A DNA stretch of 35,499 nt from Coriobacteriaceae bacterium (GTDB taxonomy: Bacteria > Actinomycetota > Coriobacteriia > Coriobacteriales > Coriobacteriaceae). How positions within the stretch are numbered: position 1 is the stretch's first letter; every line of letters begins with the position of its first letter. Where the stretch lies: positions 1-35,499 of the forward strand of contig JAUNDT010000015.1 of NCBI GenBank assembly GCA_030525945.1, written 5' to 3'. Below, piece by piece: positions 24,930-32,130 of the stretch. Made by a program: the position numbers and the translations under genes. Below the pieces are notes generated by a model. That model was not told where the DNA came from. It saw nothing but the letters and a program-made list of their open reading frames with translations, and did no database searches.

Positions 24930-25892
24930 CTATCGACTGCCGGTAAAGCCGATCTGGATGCTGCCGTTGATGGCCTCGACGTGGACGATGCGCGATGCGT
25001 CGAAGTTGCCGCGCGGTGTGTCGACATCGCCGGCCTCGCTGTAGGCGTCGATGCGGTAGTCATTCTCGCTGCCCAAGTAGGACAGGCTTACATCACCGTT
25101 TTCGCTCTCGACTTCGGTCTCCGCGGCATCGAGATTCTGCGCGGTGATTTCACCGTTCTCGCTTTCGCAGGTGAGGGTCTCGCTTGCAGTTACGTTTGCC
25201 AAGATGATGGATCCGTTTGTGCTTGCGACCTCGGCGGTTCGGGTCGAGATGCCGCTGAGGGAGACCTCGCCGTTTTCATTGGAGACGGTGAGCTCATCTG
25301 TCGTGACGTTCGAAAGCATGGCGTCGCTGCTCTGGTGGTCCGCGCTTAGCTTCTTGGCGGAAACATCGTTCAGCACCGTGTCGCCGTTGAGGTTGGAGAT
25401 GGAAACCTCGGCGAGTTCATGCAGGTCTTCGATAAAGACTTCTCCCGCGTCGGATTCGATCTCGATGGCTCCGGCGAACGTCGACGGCACGCGCACCACG
25501 GTGGTCGTGTCCTGCACACCGCCCGCCTCAGCGGGGGAGAGGTCGAGCATGACGCCGTCCACGGGCTTGCTGGTGACGTTGAGCGTCAGCACACCGTTTT
25601 CGCCTTCGATATCGATGTCCTGCGCGTTTCCCGTCCAGTATTCGATCTCGATGGCGTCGCCGGCTGCCTGTTCAAAGCGCACGTTCTCGAAGTCGGAGCG
25701 AACTACGATGCGCCCATGCGGGGCGCTCTCCTCGCTCTCAAGTGTGCGTTCGTTTCGTTTCCAGTCATAATCGACGGTAGAGAGCTTAGCGAGGTCGAAC
25801 CCCGCGCTCGCCCATGCGCCGCCCATGAGGAGCGTGCCTGCGCAGATGAACGCGGCAGCGGTGACGAGCACGACTTTTGACGATTTACGCAT
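24930..25892 (-). CDS. DUF4097 beta-strand-repeat protein, membrane-anchored
   Basis: The 320-residue protein begins with MRKSSKVVLVTAAAFICAGT, a signal or anchor segment. The rest is a DUF4097 beta-helix of repeated Asn-Gly/Glu-Asn-Gly turns, such as VSNENGEVSLSG, VASTNGSIILAN, CESENGEITAQN and VESENGDVSLSY, each about 20-22 residues. Each repeat forms one rung of a right-handed beta solenoid outside the membrane. Proteins of this type often lie beside PadR and DUF1700 genes and are thought to respond to envelope stress; direct biochemical data are not known to me. ATG 25892 overlaps the end of the DUF1700 gene by eight bases. Confidence 0.88.
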   Translation of the reverse strand: MRKSSKVVLVTAAAFICAGTLLMGGAWASAGFDLAKLSTVDYDWKRNERTLESEESAPHGRIVVRSDFENVRFEQAAGDAIEIEYWTGNAQDIDIEGENGVLTLNVTSKPVDGVMLDLSPAEAGGVQDTTTVVRVPSTFAGAIEIESDAGEVFIEDLHELAEVSISNLNGDTVLNDVSAKKLSADHQSSDAMLSNVTTDELTVSNENGEVSLSGISTRTAEVASTNGSIILANVTASETLTCESENGEITAQNLDAAETEVESENGDVSLSYLGSENDYRIDAYSEAGDVDTPRGNFDASRIVHVEAINGSIQIGFTGSR

Positions 25893-26712
25893 GGTGATCA
25901 CCTGAATTCGAATGGGGCGTGGGGTCGTTGGTAGAGCCTGTTTGGGATTCAGCGCTGACGAGGGAATCGGTTTGGCGGCAGCTGCTGCTAACGCCGCTGC
26001 GTTGCTGTGCGTGCTCGGCTGCGCCGTGGCCATTTTGATGGGCGCTGGCGCTCAGAGTGCCGCCATACTGTTGAGCGAAGTCACTCGCCGCGTCTACGTC
26101 CGCCGTGTTCTCCTTGTGCCCGACTTTCCCAACGCGCACGAACAGCCCGGCAATCCAGCGGGCAAAGGACTTCGTCACACGGAACAACAGCTTGCTCACC
26201 CACAGGACGGCGAATGAGGCGACAAGTCCCAGGCCGGCAGCGATGAGCGTGCCGCCCAACACGAAGATGCCCGACTGCACCGCGCCGTCTGCGGTAAACG
26301 TTACGAGTGCGTAGAGCCCCACAACGGGCATGAGCACCAAGATGGCGTCGACCAGCACGAGTGACGCGATCACCGCCCATATGCTCGCGTAGATGGCGAG
26401 TGAGGCGATCGCCAGCGCCAGGATGATCGGCACCCAAATGGGGGAGAACAGCGCGAGCAGGACGATGTTCAGCGTGCGACTGCCCGTGTTCGCTCGCGCG
26501 ATGGCGCGGGGGACGGGTGGTAGCTCGGCAGTGATCTGCGCCGCGATGTCGCTTACGGGCCCAAGGCTCGCCACCGCCTCGTCTTCGGAAAGGCCGTCCT
26601 CCATGCGGTCGCTGATGGCCTCGTCGTAGAACGCGAGCGCCTGCTCGATATCCGCGCGCGGGAGCTTGCCCAGCGCGTGTTCGAGCTCGGCAAGAAATGC
26701 CTGCTTGGTCAT
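25885..26712 (-). CDS. DUF1700 family membrane protein
   Basis: The 275-residue protein starts with a conserved cytoplasmic HAAS-type helical domain: MTKQAFLAELEHALGKLP, then FYDEAISDRMEDGLSEDEAV and ASLGPVSDIAAQI. It continues with about four transmembrane helices (100-205) and a hydrophilic Ser/Gln-rich tail. In Firmicutes and Actinobacteria DUF1700 proteins lie directly downstream of a PadR repressor and upstream of DUF4097, exactly as here. The HAAS domain is thought to interact with PadR or a partner. ATG 26712 overlaps the PadR stop as ATGA. The C-terminal tail from about residue 225 is poorly conserved in type and may be disordered. Confidence 0.9.
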   Translation of the reverse strand: MTKQAFLAELEHALGKLPRADIEQALAFYDEAISDRMEDGLSEDEAVASLGPVSDIAAQITAELPPVPRAIARANTGSRTLNIVLLALFSPIWVPIILALAIASLAIYASIWAVIASLVLVDAILVLMPVVGLYALVTFTADGAVQSGIFVLGGTLIAAGLGLVASFAVLWVSKLLFRVTKSFARWIAGLFVRVGKVGHKENTADVDAASDFAQQYGGTLSASAHQNGHGAAEHAQQRSGVSSSCRQTDSLVSAESQTGSTNDPTPHSNSGDHHA

Positions 26713-27023
26713 TGTGATGCACCTCGTTTCACGAAATCGTAGATCGACATGATGTCTGCTTGTTCTGATAGGAATTCCGCGATGCGTTCGCTGCCGGCGG
26801 GCGTGAGTCGGTAGTATTTGCGCAGGCGGCCGTTGTGCTCCACGGAGTACGCGGTGAGGCATTCGGCCTTCTCGAGGCGTTTGAGCAGCGGGTAGAGCGT
26901 CGACTCGGTGAGCCCCAGGATGTCGGGGACGTCCTTGACGATCTGGTAGCCGTAGGAGTCGTGCGCCTTGAGCGACGCGAGCACGCATATCTCCAGGAAG
27001 CCTCGCTTCATCTGAGCATCCAT
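26709..27023 (-). CDS. PadR family transcriptional regulator
   Basis: The 104-residue winged-helix repressor has the PadR pattern. The N-terminal helix is FLEICVLASLKAHDSYGYQI, recognition comes from LTESTLYPLLKRLEKA, and the wing is SVEHNGRLRKYYRLTPAG. It is a short PadR-s1 type without a long C-terminal domain. ATG 27023 follows AAGGGAGG; an ATG five codons upstream would overlap that SD. It is first in the operon padR-DUF1700-DUF4097-ABC-permease-permease. A perfect dyad overlaps its own promoter (27042-27062), so autoregulation of the whole operon is likely. Confidence 0.95.
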   Translation of the reverse strand: MDAQMKRGFLEICVLASLKAHDSYGYQIVKDVPDILGLTESTLYPLLKRLEKAECLTAYSVEHNGRLRKYYRLTPAGSERIAEFLSEQADIMSIYDFVKRGASQ

Positions 27024-27041
27024 GATACCTCCCTTCAACCG

Positions 27042-27062
27042 ATACTATACGGCGCATAGTAT
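27042..27062. promoter_or_regulatory. PadR operator, perfect 7-7-7 dyad
   Basis: ATACTAT (27042-27048) and ATAGTAT (27056-27062) are perfect inverted repeats with a 7-bp spacer. The dyad covers the -10 hexamer and part of the spacer of the operon promoter. ATAC/GTAT arms are common in PadR-family operators. Confidence 0.8.
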
Positions 27063-27072
27063 AAGGCGTCAA
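27044..27072 (-). promoter_or_regulatory. Consensus promoter of the PadR operon
   Basis: On the minus strand TTGACG (27072-27067) and TATAGT (27049-27044) are separated by exactly 17 bp. Transcription would begin near 27037, giving a leader of about 14 nt before ATG 27023, just enough for the SD AAGGGAGG. Confidence 0.8.
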
Positions 27073-27543
27073 CGGGGGTTTGAATCTAACGCCCCTTCGG
27101 CACCCGTTACCTCGCGGACGGGCTGGACCTCGCCGCTGATGTCGCGAATGTGCACACTCGCGTCATGAATCGGGCGTTTTTGCGCTTCCGGGCTCGCGAA
27201 TGTGCACACTGGCGCTGCTTTGATGTGAGAACAACCACAACGTCGTTTGGGAGGTGCAGCCATACGGTGGCATTGCCTTCTACCTGCGGCTTGCAACCGC
27301 AGGGTGCCTCGAAGTTGCGTAAAATGAAGCCTTAAGTTGGTGGTTCGGGCCGTGCGGCTACCGTAATGTGTGAGTCGCCGGCAAGGAACCGCCCATACCG
27401 GGAAGCCGCCTTCGCGCCATCGCCGCGTGCTGACGGGGCGCATTTGGCGGAGCGTCACCTAACGAGTGCCGCTTCATTCAGGTGGAGCGTTGCTGAGTGA
27501 CGCATTGCGCCATCAGCATCCCGGGCCAACGAGAGGACCCATC
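27073..27543. other. 470-bp gap between PadR operon and HTH gene
   Basis: No gene is supported. It contains a diverged 29-nt dyad module (about 27084-27112), copy B of the paired 20-bp palindromes (27143-27214), and a near-palindrome CTGCGGCTTGCAACCGCAG (27284-27302). GTTGCGTAAAATG (27314-27326) contains a TAAAAT that could be a -10. The final 80 bp carry GCGTCAC and GTGACGC as distant inverted arms. Confidence 0.55.
27143..27214. repeat. Pair of GTGCAC palindromes, 52 bp apart (copy B)
   Basis: CGCGAATGTGCACACTCGCG (27143-27162) and CGCGAATGTGCACACTGGCG (27195-27214) differ at one base. They have the same orientation and the same 52-bp spacing as copy A at 21604-21675. The 32-bp spacers of the two copies are only weakly similar. 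Confidence 0.8.
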
Positions 27544-28617
27544 ATGAGTTTCCGCACCAACCTCCAATATCTGCGCGCCGAACGCCGCATGACCCAGGAG
27601 CAGCTTGCCATGCTACTCGGCGTGTCGCGCCAGAGCGTGACCAAGTGGGAGGCCGAGAAGGCCTATCCCGAGATGGATAAGCTCATCAAGATCTGCCAGC
27701 TCTTCGACTGCTCGCTCGATGACCTGGTGCAGGGCGACGTCTCACGCCGTACGGTCGACGCAACGGGTAACGCGGGCGCGGCGAGCCCCGTTGTGAACGC
27801 CTCTACCCATGGGCTTGATGGGGGAGAGCCGTTTAGCGACCGACCTCGACGGTTACCGATCCCCGCGGGGCCCGCAACGGACATCTGCGGCTATGACGAG
27901 CAAACGCGTTCCCTGGCGCGAAAGATCTCCCTCGGCGTCACCGTGATTATCCTCGGCCTCGCCGCCGCGATATTCACCGGTGAGGTCCTGCATTCAGATG
28001 GAATCGTCCTTGTGTCCCTATTTGCCTTGGTTGCCGTCGGCCTGGGATTCATCATCCCCGCCGGGATGGACTACGCGGCGTTCAAGAAGGCGCATCCGTA
28101 TGTCGCAGATTTCTACACGGAAGAACAGAAGTCGACGGTGCGCCGCCGCGCTTCAATCGCGATCGTCGCGGGCATCGCGTTGATCCTGCTTGGCATTGCC
28201 GTAGCGGCCCTGTTCGAGGTGGAGTCGGACGTCCAGGTGTACGGCAGCACGCTCATGATGGTCCTCATCGCTGCCGGTGTGGGCGTCATCGTCCATTGGA
28301 GCATGCTTTGGGGCCGTACGAACCTAGACGAGTACAACAGGGAATGGCTCGAGACGGTCGAGCTGGGCGAAGATGACCTGGCGCAGCTCGACCCGCAAAG
28401 CCGAGAGGCGTACCTGCGCGCAAGTGATCCCGCACATCGCCAGCGTGCCAATCACAGTAGTAAGGCATGCACGGTCATCATGCTCGTTGCGACCATCATC
28501 GCCCTGGCCTGGCTGTTCGTAGGCCCGTCTATCGGCGCGCCGATGAGCATCTTCTGGCTTCCCTGGGTGATCGGCGGCGTCTTGTGCGGCATCGCCTGCG
28601 TGGTCATTGGTGACTAG
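27544..28617 (+). CDS. XRE-family HTH protein with C-terminal membrane domain
   Basis: The 357-residue protein has an N-terminal Cro/C1-type helix-turn-helix (about residues 3-62: LRAERRMTQEQLAMLLGVSR, then QSVTKWEAEKAYPEMDKL). A linker of about 55 residues follows, then four to five transmembrane helices (about 140-350). It is therefore probably a membrane-bound transcription factor that senses an envelope or membrane signal. I do not recognise a narrower family. ATG 27544 is preceded by GAGAGGA at a spacing of seven to eight. It converges with a smaller protein of the same architecture at 28852-29472. Confidence 0.88.
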   Translation: MSFRTNLQYLRAERRMTQEQLAMLLGVSRQSVTKWEAEKAYPEMDKLIKICQLFDCSLDDLVQGDVSRRTVDATGNAGAASPVVNASTHGLDGGEPFSDRPRRLPIPAGPATDICGYDEQTRSLARKISLGVTVIILGLAAAIFTGEVLHSDGIVLVSLFALVAVGLGFIIPAGMDYAAFKKAHPYVADFYTEEQKSTVRRRASIAIVAGIALILLGIAVAALFEVESDVQVYGSTLMMVLIAAGVGVIVHWSMLWGRTNLDEYNREWLETVELGEDDLAQLDPQSREAYLRASDPAHRQRANHSSKACTVIMLVATIIALAWLFVGPSIGAPMSIFWLPWVIGGVLCGIACVVIGD

Positions 28618-28629
28618 ATGTGGTTTTCG

Positions 28630-28660
28630 CCGCCCCTGTCGAATAATTCGGCAGGGGCGG
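28630..28660 (+). terminator. Terminator after HTH-membrane gene
   Basis: CCGCCCCTGTCGAA and TTCGGCAGGGGCGG form a 14-bp stem with one G-U pair and a 3-nt loop, 12 bp after the stop. TTGTCT follows, a short U-rich tail. Confidence 0.8.
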
Positions 28661-28671
28661 TTGTCTCAGTC

Positions 28672-28700
28672 GGGTAACACCCCTCCGGTGCCTGTTGCCT
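28672..28700. repeat. 29-nt dyad module, isolated copy
   Basis: GGGTAACA (28672) and TGTTGCCT (ending 28700) enclose a 13-nt loop beginning CCCCTCCGG. A further half-unit, GGTGTCTGTTACC, follows at 28704. Same family as 20327-20693. Confidence 0.75.
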
Positions 28701-28740
28701 TACGGTGTCTGTTACCTTGCGAGCCCGTCGCGCCGCGTCA

Positions 28741-28803
28741 TTCGGATACACCACCGTCATGGCAGGGCGATTTGCCCAATCCCGTGACGGTGGTGTATCC
28801 GAA
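28741..28803. repeat. Perfect 19-bp inverted repeat between convergent genes
   Basis: TTCGGATACACCACCGTCA (28741-28759) is exactly complementary to 28785-28803. The 25-nt loop contains a smaller hairpin, GGGCGATTTGCCC. It lies about 50 bp beyond the stop of the minus-strand HTH gene and could terminate it, although no T-tract is visible. Confidence 0.8.
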
Positions 28804-28851
28804 TTGTGGGTCATGGGCGGCTGGCGCTGTTGCAGGGCGTGTCTCCGCAGC

Positions 28852-29472
28852 CTAGTGCAGCAAACCCCATGCAATGAATCCAACAACCCCGCCAATAACG
28901 GCTGAAAGCGCGAATATCAGCAGGTCATACGCCAGACGGTGACGACCCGCCCAGCCACGACGGGTCCGCGCGTTGGGATCGCGCACGATTTCTCCCTCGC
29001 CATTCATAAACGCGAGGATTTCCTTGTACGTCACCAGGTCGTTCTTGCGCTTCATGTGCTCCACGACGAAGGAGAGCGCGCAGGCGCCCACTGCGGGCAT
29101 GAGCACCAGCGCGGTGGCGATGCTCGTACCCCACGTGCGTTCCGTCCATTCGAGCGCGGGCGATACGACCAGCACGATTACCACGGCCAGCAGTGCGACC
29201 ATCGCCACGGACAGCCACGCCATCATCTTGCCGGTGCGCGCCCGCTCCTTCTCAACGGCCTCTTCCATCACGGTCACGTCTCCCTTCACGAGTGTGTCGA
29301 TGGAGGTGTCGAACAGGACGCTCAACATGAGCAGACTCTGGACGTCCGGGTACGTCTTGTCCCGTTCCCAGTTGGAAATCGTCTGGCGCGACACATAGAG
29401 CTTTTCGGCGAGTTGCTCCTGTGAGAGCCCCATCGCCTCGCGGCGCATCTTGATCTGATTGCTGATGTCCAT
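28852..29472 (-). CDS. XRE-family HTH protein with membrane helices
   Basis: The 206-residue protein has an N-terminal Cro/C1-type HTH (about 4-60: MRREAMGLSQEQLAEKLYVS, then RQTISNWERDKTYPDVQSLL) and a short linker. A transmembrane pair (about 85-135) and a C-terminal pair or single helix (about 175-205) follow. It shares its layout with the convergent gene at 27544-28617, but the two are not close in sequence outside the HTH. ATG 29472 follows GGGAGG; a GTG two codons earlier lies within the SD. Two identical 15-bp repeats stand upstream (29526-29585), a likely autoregulatory site. Confidence 0.88.
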   Translation of the reverse strand: MDISNQIKMRREAMGLSQEQLAEKLYVSRQTISNWERDKTYPDVQSLLMLSVLFDTSIDTLVKGDVTVMEEAVEKERARTGKMMAWLSVAMVALLAVVIVLVVSPALEWTERTWGTSIATALVLMPAVGACALSFVVEHMKRKNDLVTYKEILAFMNGEGEIVRDPNARTRRGWAGRHRLAYDLLIFALSAVIGGVVGFIAWGLLH

Positions 29473-29525
29473 TTTCACCTCCCGGTCGTGAAGAAGCGTG
29501 CCGCGGCTGGTGCGGCGGCGCTATC

Positions 29526-29585
29526 AAATCTGTTGTACATAATACGGGCACACCTGCCAAATGCGCTGCAAAATCTGTTGTACAT
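29526..29585. promoter_or_regulatory. Direct repeats upstream of HTH gene
   Basis: AAATCTGTTGTACAT occurs exactly at 29526-29540 and 29571-29585, 45 bp apart, with TGTACA-type cores. On the minus strand the proximal copy abuts a -10-like TATTAT (29544-29539). This suits binding by the product of the adjacent HTH gene. Confidence 0.7.
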
Positions 29586-29713
29586 GACGATGACCTGCGA
29601 TTATGCGGATTGAGACGTCAGCGTTCCGCGCGGACGGGATGGCGAGGGGAGGGACGCTGTCGATATCCTCGCGCCTTTAGGGACGTGCGAGATGCGTCCG
29701 CTCACGTTCATCA

Positions 29714-29743
29714 TTGCGCTCCCGTAACCCCCTGTGCTATACT
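29714..29743 (+). promoter_or_regulatory. Promoter of Mef-like exporter
   Basis: TTGCGC (29714-29719) and TATACT (29738-29743) are separated by 18 bp. Transcription would start near 29750 and give a leader of about 119 nt that includes a short ORF and a terminator. Confidence 0.7.
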
Positions 29744-29784
29744 CATCCGCCACGGTTTTCCAAAGAAAGAAAGGTTGTGACACG

Positions 29785-29811
29785 GTGCCGATTCCGATGC
29801 TCGCTTTCTAA
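29785..29811 (+). CDS. Leader peptide of Mef-like exporter
   Basis: GTG 29785 starts an eight-codon ORF (MPIPMLAF), preceded by AAAGAAAGG (29766-29774) at a spacing of ten. It stops at TAA 29809-29811, directly against the left arm of a terminator (29812). A ribosome stalled here would cover that arm. The codons ATGCTC can also pair with GAGCAT in the exporter SD (29861-29866). Short leader peptides that sense ribosome inhibitors are established for mef/msr and erm genes. ATG 29797 (MLAF) is an alternative start. Confidence 0.55.
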   Translation: MPIPMLAF

Positions 29812-29837
29812 CGGTCGCTCAGCGACCGCCTGTTTTT
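29812..29837 (+). terminator. Attenuator in Mef-like exporter leader
   Basis: CGGTCGCT and AGCGACCG form a perfect 8-bp stem with a one-base centre (29812-29828), followed by CCTGTTTTT. This is a standard Rho-independent terminator placed 31 bp upstream of the exporter start codon and directly after the leader ORF stop. Confidence 0.85.
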
Positions 29838-29868
29838 GTTCGTCGCTCGATTGTTTAAAGGAGCATAT

Positions 29869-31137
29869 ATGTCGCAACCTCGTTCCGAGGCCGTGCCCGC
29901 GTCTTCCAACGCGTGGCGCCGTCCGCTCGCCTTCGTCTGGATTGGCGAGTTCATCTCCGTTCTTACCAGCTCAATACTCCAGATGGGCCTCATCTGGCAC
30001 GTGACCCTCACCACGAACTCCGCCGGCGCACTGTCGTTCGTGAGCTTGGCGGCCTTCCTGCCCATGGCCCTGCTCGGCGCGTTCGCCGGCACCATCGTGG
30101 ACCGCATGTCTATCAAGCGCCTCTTGATCGGCGCCGACCTGTTCATCGCCGTCGTGAGCTTCACTCTTGTGTTTGGTTCCCTCAACGGCGACCTGTCCGT
30201 TGCGGCCGTCGCCGTGGTGGCGTTTGCCCGTGCGCTCGGAAGCACCCTGCACCAGCCGGCGTTCAATGCGCTTACGCCCATGATCGCCCCGCCCGAGGTG
30301 CTCGGCAAGTTGGCGGGCATCCTGCAGTTCATGCAGTCGGGCAGCTTCATCATCGGCAACGCGATTGCCGCGGTCATCTATCCCGCGTTCGGTCTCACCG
30401 CCATGATCGCGCTCGATGTCGCGGGCGCCGTGCTGGCGAGTGTCGCGGTCGCGCTCTCAGGCGTCAAGACGCCCGTGCCTGAGCGCCATACGCCCGAGGA
30501 GAACGTCGAGACCTCGCGCCTCGCGGTCCGTACCTTCCTGTCCGACACGGCGGAGGGCTACCGCGAGCTGAAGCGCCACGATGCGCTGTTCGCCATGCTG
30601 TGGTCGGGCTTCGTGTTCTCGGTGCTGTTCTCACCCATATCCGCCCTGTTCCCGCTTATGACGCTCGACCATTTCGGCGGCACAACGGTCGATTCCGCGC
30701 TAGCTGAAATCGTGTTCTCGGTCGGTATCATCGTGGCGAGCGGATGGATCGGCGCGACGGGCGGCCTTAAGAACCGCGGTTTCTCCTGCGTGCTCGCCAT
30801 CGTGCTCTTCGGCGCTGCAACGCTGCTGAGCGGCCTGGTTCCCGTCGCCGCGCTGCCGCTCTTCTTCCTCCTCGCCTTCGTGATGGGCTTCTCGAGCCCG
30901 CTGTACGGCGCGCCCATGATGGCGCTCATGCAGGAGCGCATCGAGCCGAGCTGTATGGGTCGCGTGTTCGGCCTGTACGGCGCCGTCAACGGCTGGGCCA
31001 TGCCTCTGGGCCTGATCATCTCGGCGCTGTTCGCCGATGTCATCGGCGTGGGCTCGTGCTTCACGCTCGTCGGCGCCGCCATGGTCGTGCTCGCGGGCAT
31101 CACTTGGGCGATTCCGAGCATCCGCAAGATTGGGTAG
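29869..31137 (+). CDS. MFS exporter, Mef (macrolide efflux)-like
   Basis: The 422-residue protein has 12 transmembrane helices of the MFS drug-exporter type. Several segments closely resemble Mef(A): GEFISVLTSSILQMGLIWHV at the start, FLPMALLGAFAGTIVDRMS in helix 2 and the motif A loop, ARALGSTLHQPAFNALTPMI, ALFPLMTLDHFGGTTV, and LGRVFGLYG-like MGRVFGLYGAVNGWAMPLG near the end. The comparison is from memory of the family, so drug specificity is not established. ATG 29869 follows AAAGGAG at a spacing of five. The leader contains a promoter, an eight-codon ORF and an intrinsic terminator, matching ribosome-stalling induction as known for mef/msr genes. The gene has the same codon bias as the chromosome, so it looks native rather than newly acquired. 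Confidence 0.85.
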   Translation: MSQPRSEAVPASSNAWRRPLAFVWIGEFISVLTSSILQMGLIWHVTLTTNSAGALSFVSLAAFLPMALLGAFAGTIVDRMSIKRLLIGADLFIAVVSFTLVFGSLNGDLSVAAVAVVAFARALGSTLHQPAFNALTPMIAPPEVLGKLAGILQFMQSGSFIIGNAIAAVIYPAFGLTAMIALDVAGAVLASVAVALSGVKTPVPERHTPEENVETSRLAVRTFLSDTAEGYRELKRHDALFAMLWSGFVFSVLFSPISALFPLMTLDHFGGTTVDSALAEIVFSVGIIVASGWIGATGGLKNRGFSCVLAIVLFGAATLLSGLVPVAALPLFFLLAFVMGFSSPLYGAPMMALMQERIEPSCMGRVFGLYGAVNGWAMPLGLIISALFADVIGVGSCFTLVGAAMVVLAGITWAIPSIRKIG

Positions 31138-31176
31138 CGGTTCGCTATTCGCCGTTTGAGGCCATACTTGCTACGA

Positions 31177-31223
31177 GCGCCCCTCCCCAAGTTCTTTTTC
31201 GAAGGACCGGGGAGGGGCGCTTT
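31177..31223 (+). terminator. Terminator after Mef-like exporter
   Basis: GCGCCCCTCCCC (31177-31188) and GGGGAGGGGCGC (31209-31220) form a perfect 12-bp stem with a 20-nt loop, followed by TTT. It lies 39 bp after the stop and between convergent genes. Confidence 0.8.
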
Positions 31224-31281
31224 GCATGCGGGGCTCTGCGTATTGCTTGTCATGCCCTGTGCTCCGTCTGTCGGCCGTAAC

Positions 31282-32112
31282 TTAGGGCTCCAAGAACCGC
31301 TCGACGAGCTCCTCGAACGCGCCGTCCATGCCAGTTGTTTCAAGCACGGCATCGCAATACGGGCGAACGTCGTCGGTTACATTCGCCACGCCCACGCCCA
31401 GGCCCGCAGCTTGGATCATGGAGAGGTCGTTTGCGGAATCGCCCACGGCAATCACCTCGGACATCGGGATGTCGAGCATCTGCGCCAGGCGGGCAAGACC
31501 CGTTCCCTTGTTCACGCCCGCCGGCATGAACTCCAAGTACCGTTTGGATGAGAAGGTGATTTCAACGCCGAGCCGCTCGGCCATGGGCGCAAGCGTTTCG
31601 CCCAGCTCCTGTAGGGCCTCAAAGTCACGATTCACATAAATGAGCTTCACGATATCCCGGTCGCCCAAAAATGACAGGTCGGGGTGGTCCTTGCTGTTCA
31701 CATGCGTCACGCCCGAGATCAAGGCGAGGTACGCCCGCTCGGCATCGTCGGCGTCAGGCACGAACACGTGCCCGTCGGCGACGTTGATGTGCATGCACAG
31801 GCCCAGCTCGCGGCCCACGGCGTAGAGCTCCTCGGCACATGCGCGTGAGATACCGCAGGTGGTGAGGGGTGCAGGGTCGCCCACGCGGTTCATAAACCCG
31901 CCGTTGTACGAGAGGACGTAGCTGCCTTCGATCAGCTCGCGCGCCTCACCGGAGAAGTTGTCCATGATGGAGGAGTACCAACGTCCGCTTGAGGGGACGA
32001 ACAAAACGCCGAGCTCCTTCATGCGCCGCAGCGCCCGTAGGTTCGCCTCGGGAACGGAGCGGCTGGCATCGAGAAACGTCTCGTCCATATCGCTGGCGAC
32101 AAGTCGGTACAC
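31282..32112 (-). CDS. HAD superfamily (Cof-type) sugar/phosphate phosphatase
   Basis: The 276-residue cytoplasmic HAD hydrolase is of the Cof/YidA type IIB group. Motif I is ASDMDETF (Asp8 nucleophile, Asp10), motif II is PSSGR (about 44-48), the motif III lysine is in GVNKGTGLARL, and motif IV is VGDSANDLSM. It probably dephosphorylates small phosphorylated metabolites; the substrate is unknown. I chose GTG 32112 because GAAGGGAG precedes it by five bases and the protein then begins directly with the core (MYRLVASD). A hairpin plus T-tract lies just upstream (32131-32164), so expression may depend on readthrough. Confidence 0.9.
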   Translation of the reverse strand: MYRLVASDMDETFLDASRSVPEANLRALRRMKELGVLFVPSSGRWYSSIMDNFSGEARELIEGSYVLSYNGGFMNRVGDPAPLTTCGISRACAEELYAVGRELGLCMHINVADGHVFVPDADDAERAYLALISGVTHVNSKDHPDLSFLGDRDIVKLIYVNRDFEALQELGETLAPMAERLGVEITFSSKRYLEFMPAGVNKGTGLARLAQMLDIPMSEVIAVGDSANDLSMIQAAGLGVGVANVTDDVRPYCDAVLETTGMDGAFEELVERFLEP

Positions 32113-32130
32113 GTGGACTCCCTTCGCTTG

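Noticed and set aside
26709..27072. DUF1700 frame extended upstream across padR
   Set aside because: The upstream part is only the shadow of padR in another frame. ATG 26712 with the ATGA overlap and the conserved MTKQAFLAELE start is the clear choice.
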